Notes under the pieces: model-generated
Databases searched by the model: none
The model's input: only the letters and a program-made list of their open reading frames with translations
What the model was told of the DNA's origin: nothing
Shown: positions 5,936-8,761 of the stretch, in pieces
Layout of the letters: each line of letters starts with the position of its first letter
How positions within the stretch are numbered: position 1 is the first letter of the stretch
Translations under genes and position numbers: made by a program
Assembly (NCBI GenBank): GCA_020430005.1
Contig: JAGQKQ010000068.1
Span: forward strand, 1-8,761
Length of the DNA stretch: 8,761 nucleotides
From: Candidatus Omnitrophota bacterium
GTDB taxonomy: Bacteria; Omnitrophota; Gorgyraeia; Zapsychrales; Zapsychraceae
Reading direction: 5' to 3'

Positions 5936-5937
5936 TT

Positions 5938-7587
5938 ATGGAAAAAAGACTTTTATTGGCGGCGACGCTCTCTTTTTTAGTATTATATATATGGAGTTTT
6001 TCTGTCAGAAAGCCTCAACAGAATCCCGTATCCGAAACCCAAAAAGAGATAGAACTTAACAATAACCAGGCCGTTGGAGAAAAAGACGGAATGGACCCAA
6101 AAATGTCCAATGAGCTCCAGGGCATAAAGGAGAGGGTCGACGAAACGATAGCGGATATAACACAAAGCGTTTATTCTGAAGAGTTTACATCAATATCGAA
6201 TAGCAAGGTTGAGTTGAAATTTTCAAATAAGGGCGGTCTTCTAAAATCCATTCTTATCAAAACCTACCACAACAGTTTTCCAATAACAAACGCTCTTGGC
6301 CTAGATGGTTATGACGACAAAATATTTACCTTGGTAGAGAACCAGGATTTGCGGCTTAAATATGTTCTGGAAACGGACGCCCTGAGAATAACGAAGACAT
6401 ACGAGCTGGATCCGGACGATTATACGGCCAGAATGAATATTGTTTTGGAAAATAGGACGGGACTTGATAAAGCCTTGGATATTACAATCAACAACTATAC
6501 AATTGATGGAGCGGATGTCGATTTAAAAGGAAAAGAGGGGAATGCCAGGGATATTTCTCTGAATGAATATCTTGTTATTACGGAAGAGAAGAGCTATCGA
6601 AAGAATAATGCGCACAAATTCTCTAATAAAAACCTGGAAAAAGGTGACGGAAGGGTTAATTTGGTAGGATTTCGGGACCGATACTTTTGTGCTCTTTTCA
6701 AGCCTGACTTTGAAACAAGCGGCTTTGTGATTGACCCTATAAGCGAAAAGAAGTTGCGAATTCAGACGAGAATAGATGGTGTCCAACTAAAGGCAGGGGA
6801 AGTATACAACATTCCATTTACGAGCTTTTTTGGTCCGGAGGACCTGAATTTACTACAAAGTTATCAGCAGGGCTTTGAAAAGTCTAAAAAATTCTATCGT
6901 TTTGGTCTTTTAGACGCTATAGCCAAGATTATCTACGGTTTGCTGCATTTCATTCACAAATTTATCCCTAATTGGGGTATTAACATCATTATTATCAGCG
7001 CCATTATTTATTTTTCCATGTATCCTTTAACGGCGAAGGGTATGGCATCTATGCGTCGTATGCAGGCTATGCAACCTAAAGTTCAGGAGCTAAAGGACAA
7101 ATATTCAAAAAATCCGGAAAAATTAAATAAGGAGCTCATGCAGCTGTATAAGGACAATAAGGTAAACCCGGTGGCAGGGTGTTTGCCGTTCTTTTTTCAA
7201 ATGCCGGTGTTTATTGGCCTTTATCAGGTTTTATGGAGAGATGTGGCTTTTAAAGGGGCCGGGTTTTTGTGGATAAAAGACCTTTCCGAGCCTGATCAGT
7301 TATTTTCTTGGGGAGCACAGCTACCGTTTTTAGGACAGCATTTCAATATTTTGCCTTTCGTTATGATGATAATTATGTTCTTTCAGCAAAAAATTAATCA
7401 AAAGAATGTTGTTTTAACCGATCCGGCCCAAATCCAGCAGCAAAAAATGATGGCAACGGTAATGCCGGTGTTTTTGGGTGTAATTTTTTATAAATTTGCC
7501 AGCGGATTGACGCTATACTTCACAATGTTTTATCTTTTTTCAACGTTTACCCAGTGGAAAATGTCCAAAAAGACAGAGGTGGTGTAA
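5938..7587 (+). CDS. yidC: Membrane protein insertase YidC
   Basis: Inner-membrane insertase that inserts and folds membrane proteins, alone or with SecYEG. The 549 residues have the Gram-negative layout: an N-terminal membrane anchor (about 4-22), a large periplasmic P1 domain (about 80-315), and a five-helix core whose conserved parts are MYPLTAKGMASMRRMQAMQPK (361-381), the cytoplasmic hairpin with KNPEKLNKELMQLYKDNKVNP (391-411), GCLPFFFQMPVFIGLYQ (414-430) and the last helices from about 470 to 535. The odd point is residue 358: alignment by eye to E. coli [20 protein letters not shown] places Tyr where the conserved groove Arg366 stands. The tail is short (KMSKKTEVV). No Shine-Dalgarno is evident. 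The stop codon directly abuts the ATG of the Jag_N gene, so the two are one transcription unit. Confidence 0.97.
   Translation: MEKRLLLAATLSFLVLYIWSFSVRKPQQNPVSETQKEIELNNNQAVGEKDGMDPKMSNELQGIKERVDETIADITQSVYSEEFTSISNSKVELKFSNKGGLLKSILIKTYHNSFPITNALGLDGYDDKIFTLVENQDLRLKYVLETDALRITKTYELDPDDYTARMNIVLENRTGLDKALDITINNYTIDGADVDLKGKEGNARDISLNEYLVITEEKSYRKNNAHKFSNKNLEKGDGRVNLVGFRDRYFCALFKPDFETSGFVIDPISEKKLRIQTRIDGVQLKAGEVYNIPFTSFFGPEDLNLLQSYQQGFEKSKKFYRFGLLDAIAKIIYGLLHFIHKFIPNWGINIIIISAIIYFSMYPLTAKGMASMRRMQAMQPKVQELKDKYSKNPEKLNKELMQLYKDNKVNPVAGCLPFFFQMPVFIGLYQVLWRDVAFKGAGFLWIKDLSEPDQLFSWGAQLPFLGQHFNILPFVMMIIMFFQQKINQKNVVLTDPAQIQQQKMMATVMPVFLGVIFYKFASGLTLYFTMFYLFSTFTQWKMSKKTEVV
7575..7582 (+). promoter_or_regulatory. 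Ribosome-binding site of the Jag_N gene
   Basis: AGAGGTGG within the last codons of yidC, with the AGAGG core eight bases before the ATG at 7588. It supports the choice of this start and tight coupling to yidC. Confidence 0.65.
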
Positions 7588-7785
7588 ATGAATAAAAGAC
7601 CGCAAAAGGGGGTGGAGTTTGAGGGGACGACTGTGGAGGACGCAATAAGCAAGGCGCTGAAAGAGTTAAACGCGACGAGAGATCAGGTTAGTATCAAGAT
7701 TGTCTGTGAAGAAAAGAAGGGTCTCTTTGGAATGGAAGGGGCCAAGCCCGCAAAAATTAAGGTTAGCTTCAAAGAAGATGAATAA
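7588..7785 (+). CDS. Jag_N domain protein without KH and R3H domains
   Basis: A 65-residue protein resembling the N-terminal domain of Jag/KhpB (SpoIIIJ-associated protein): VEFEGTTVEDAISKALKELNATRDQVSIKIVCEEKKGLFGM, with the typical strand-helix-strand order and the K-K-G-L-F-G turn at about 44-48. Full Jag proteins carry KH and R3H RNA-binding domains after this module and are usually well over twice this length; here a TAA follows at once. The 116 bases after the stop do not encode a KH domain in any forward frame, so I see no recent frameshift. The gene starts on the base after the yidC stop with a good Shine-Dalgarno, the classic yidC-jag pairing. RNA binding cannot be expected without KH/R3H; a YidC-linked or cell-envelope role is inferred only from position. 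Confidence 0.85.
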   Translation: MNKRPQKGVEFEGTTVEDAISKALKELNATRDQVSIKIVCEEKKGLFGMEGAKPAKIKVSFKEDE

Positions 7786-7828
7786 AGTGCTTGCTTTTTT
7801 TCTTTTTTATAAGAAAATAATAGTAAGA

Positions 7829-7842
7829 GTTCCACGTGAAAC
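7829..7842. promoter_or_regulatory. parS-like site 1
   Basis: GTTCCACGTGAAAC, with the CACGTG core at 7833-7838. Against the common bacterial parS TGTTTCACGTGAAACA it has one mismatch in these 14 bases (C for T at the fifth position of the 16-mer). ParB is expected to bind here to nucleate the partition complex. Confidence 0.85.
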
Positions 7843-7853
7843 GTCTCATCATC

Positions 7854-7867
7854 GTTCCACGTGAAAC
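7854..7867. promoter_or_regulatory. parS-like site 2
   Basis: GTTCCACGTGAAAC again, identical to site 1, with its CACGTG core at 7858-7863. The two sites lie in the same orientation 25 bases apart, with 11 bases between them, and site 2 ends 34 bases before the parA ATG. They may also control parA transcription. Confidence 0.85.
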
Positions 7868-7901
7868 ATGACGAAAACCGCACAACATTCCTCACTATAC
7901 T

Positions 7902-8761
7902 ATGGCGAAAGTTATATCTATATGTAATCAAAAAGGTGGAACAGGAAAAACCACCACTACGGTCAACCTCGCCGCCGCACTTGCCGAAAAAGGAAAAAAG
8001 GTATTAATTATCGATAATGACCCACAGGGAAATGCGACCAGTGGTGTTGGGATTAATAAGAACGAACTGGAAAAGTCCGTTTATGACCTGCTTTTACACA
8101 GATATGGCGTAGAGGAGTGCATTATTACAGATACACACCCAAATCTTGATCTGATTCCATGTAACATTAATCTTACGGGGGCGGAGATAGAATTGGTCGG
8201 TACGCTTTCCAGAGAAACACGGCTTAGGTCGGCCTTAGAGCCTGTTAGAGAAAAATATGACTATATTTTTATAGACTCACCACCATCCCTGGGGCTTTTG
8301 ACGTTAAACGCGCTTGTAGCTAGCGATTCGATTATTATTCCTATTCAGTGTGAGTTTTATGCCTTGGAAGGCGTGTCACAACTTTTAAATACGCTAAATC
8401 TTATTAGAGAGGCATTGAATCCGGCCCTTACCATTGAGGGGGTTTTGTTGACAATGGCTGACTTTCGTACTAATCTGACGTCGGAAGTTATCAATGAGAT
8501 TAAGGAGCATTTTCGAGATAGCGTCTATAATACAATTATCCCTAGAAATGTGAAGCTTAGCGAGGCGCCAAGCCACGGAAAACCTATCACGGCCTATGAC
8601 ACGAATTCTTTAGGGGCAAAAAAATATCGAGAGTTGGCAACGGAGTTTTTGGGAGAACTGGATGACTGTAAGTCTTTGATAATAGATGAATTAAGAGAAA
8701 AAGGCATTATGGAACCCTTGCCTGGCCTTGGGTCGACAGAGAGTGTTTTGGAATCCACGAC
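7902..8761 (+). CDS. parA: Chromosome partitioning ATPase ParA (Soj), 3' end beyond the window
   Basis: ParA/MinD-family ATPase that, with ParB and parS, moves newly copied origins apart. The deviant Walker A motif KGGTGKTTT is at 11-19 (K11 and K16 are the signature lysines; Thr replaces the commoner Val at residue 14). Next are the VLIIDNDPQGNATSG switch region (34-48), Walker B YIFIDSPPSLG (121-131, D125), and the later conserved LTMADFRTNL and PRNVKLSEAPSHGKPI segments. The conserved fold ends about residue 252 (KYRELATEFLGEL), where Soj-type proteins usually stop, but the frame continues for at least 34 more residues (DDCKSLIIDELREKG, then MEPLPGLGSTES) to the window edge. No Shine-Dalgarno precedes the ATG; two parS-like sites do. 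parB would be expected just downstream, outside the window. Confidence 0.95.
   Translation, partial: MAKVISICNQKGGTGKTTTTVNLAAALAEKGKKVLIIDNDPQGNATSGVGINKNELEKSVYDLLLHRYGVEECIITDTHPNLDLIPCNINLTGAEIELVGTLSRETRLRSALEPVREKYDYIFIDSPPSLGLLTLNALVASDSIIIPIQCEFYALEGVSQLLNTLNLIREALNPALTIEGVLLTMADFRTNLTSEVINEIKEHFRDSVYNTIIPRNVKLSEAPSHGKPITAYDTNSLGAKKYRELATEFLGELDDCKSLIIDELREKGIMEPLPGLGSTESVLEST

Noticed and set aside
6523..6786. Open frame on the minus strand within yidC, 87 codons
   Set aside because: Antisense shadow of the YidC periplasmic domain, with no recognisable domain and no start signal.
7798..7817. Inverted repeat TTTTCTT/AAGAAAA after the Jag_N gene, as a terminator
   Set aside because: The stem has a single GC pair and no following U-run, so it is not a credible intrinsic terminator; poly-T tracts are common here.
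7896..7901. TATACT directly before the parA ATG as a -10 box
   Set aside because: Transcription would begin inside the gene, and no -35 lies at the right distance.
8680..8761. A ParA-ParB fusion at the right edge
   Set aside because: The visible tail shows no ParB N-terminal motif (such as GLGKGLDALI), and the window ends before it can be judged.

Overview
This window is a bacterial chromosomal replication-origin region. A non-coding, AT-rich stretch at about 5132-5621 carries DnaA boxes and two well-formed sigma70-type promoters facing away from each other, and genes run outward on both sides, so every gene is co-oriented with replication if oriC lies there. Leftward (minus strand): dnaA, dnaN, a short DUF721/DciA gene, and gyrB, which runs off the left edge. 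Rightward (plus strand): rpmH, a gap with at most a tiny ORF, yidC, a Jag_N-only gene, two parS-like sites, and parA, which runs off the right edge.

Organism: AT-rich DNA, standard code. YidC has the large periplasmic domain of diderm (Gram-negative-type) bacteria, and GyrB carries a long insert in its C-terminal half. The YidC sequence style (for example the FLWIKDLSEPD stretch) and the short DUF721 gene next to gyrB remind me of Candidatus Omnitrophota or another PVC-related, uncultured lineage. This is recalled resemblance and not a search result; treat it as weak.

How the parts work together: DnaA binds the boxes and opens the origin, a DciA-type protein is expected to help load the replicative helicase, DnaN is the sliding clamp, and gyrase removes supercoils. 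On the right arm, L34 is a ribosomal protein, YidC inserts membrane proteins, and ParA with parS partitions the new origins. DnaA boxes bracket the dnaA promoter and another sits at the dnaN start, so the replication genes look wired to DnaA itself.

The departures from the textbook layout are the main interest. recF is not between dnaN and gyrB. rnpA and yidD are not between rpmH and yidC. The Jag homologue is only its N-terminal domain. mnmE/mnmG/rsmG are not between jag and parA. YidC has Tyr where the conserved groove arginine is expected. The rpmH promoter predicts an almost leaderless mRNA, and several genes lack a clear Shine-Dalgarno. I see no mobile element, CRISPR array, tRNA, rRNA or toxin-antitoxin locus, and no defence or biosynthetic system; this is core housekeeping DNA with an unusual arrangement.
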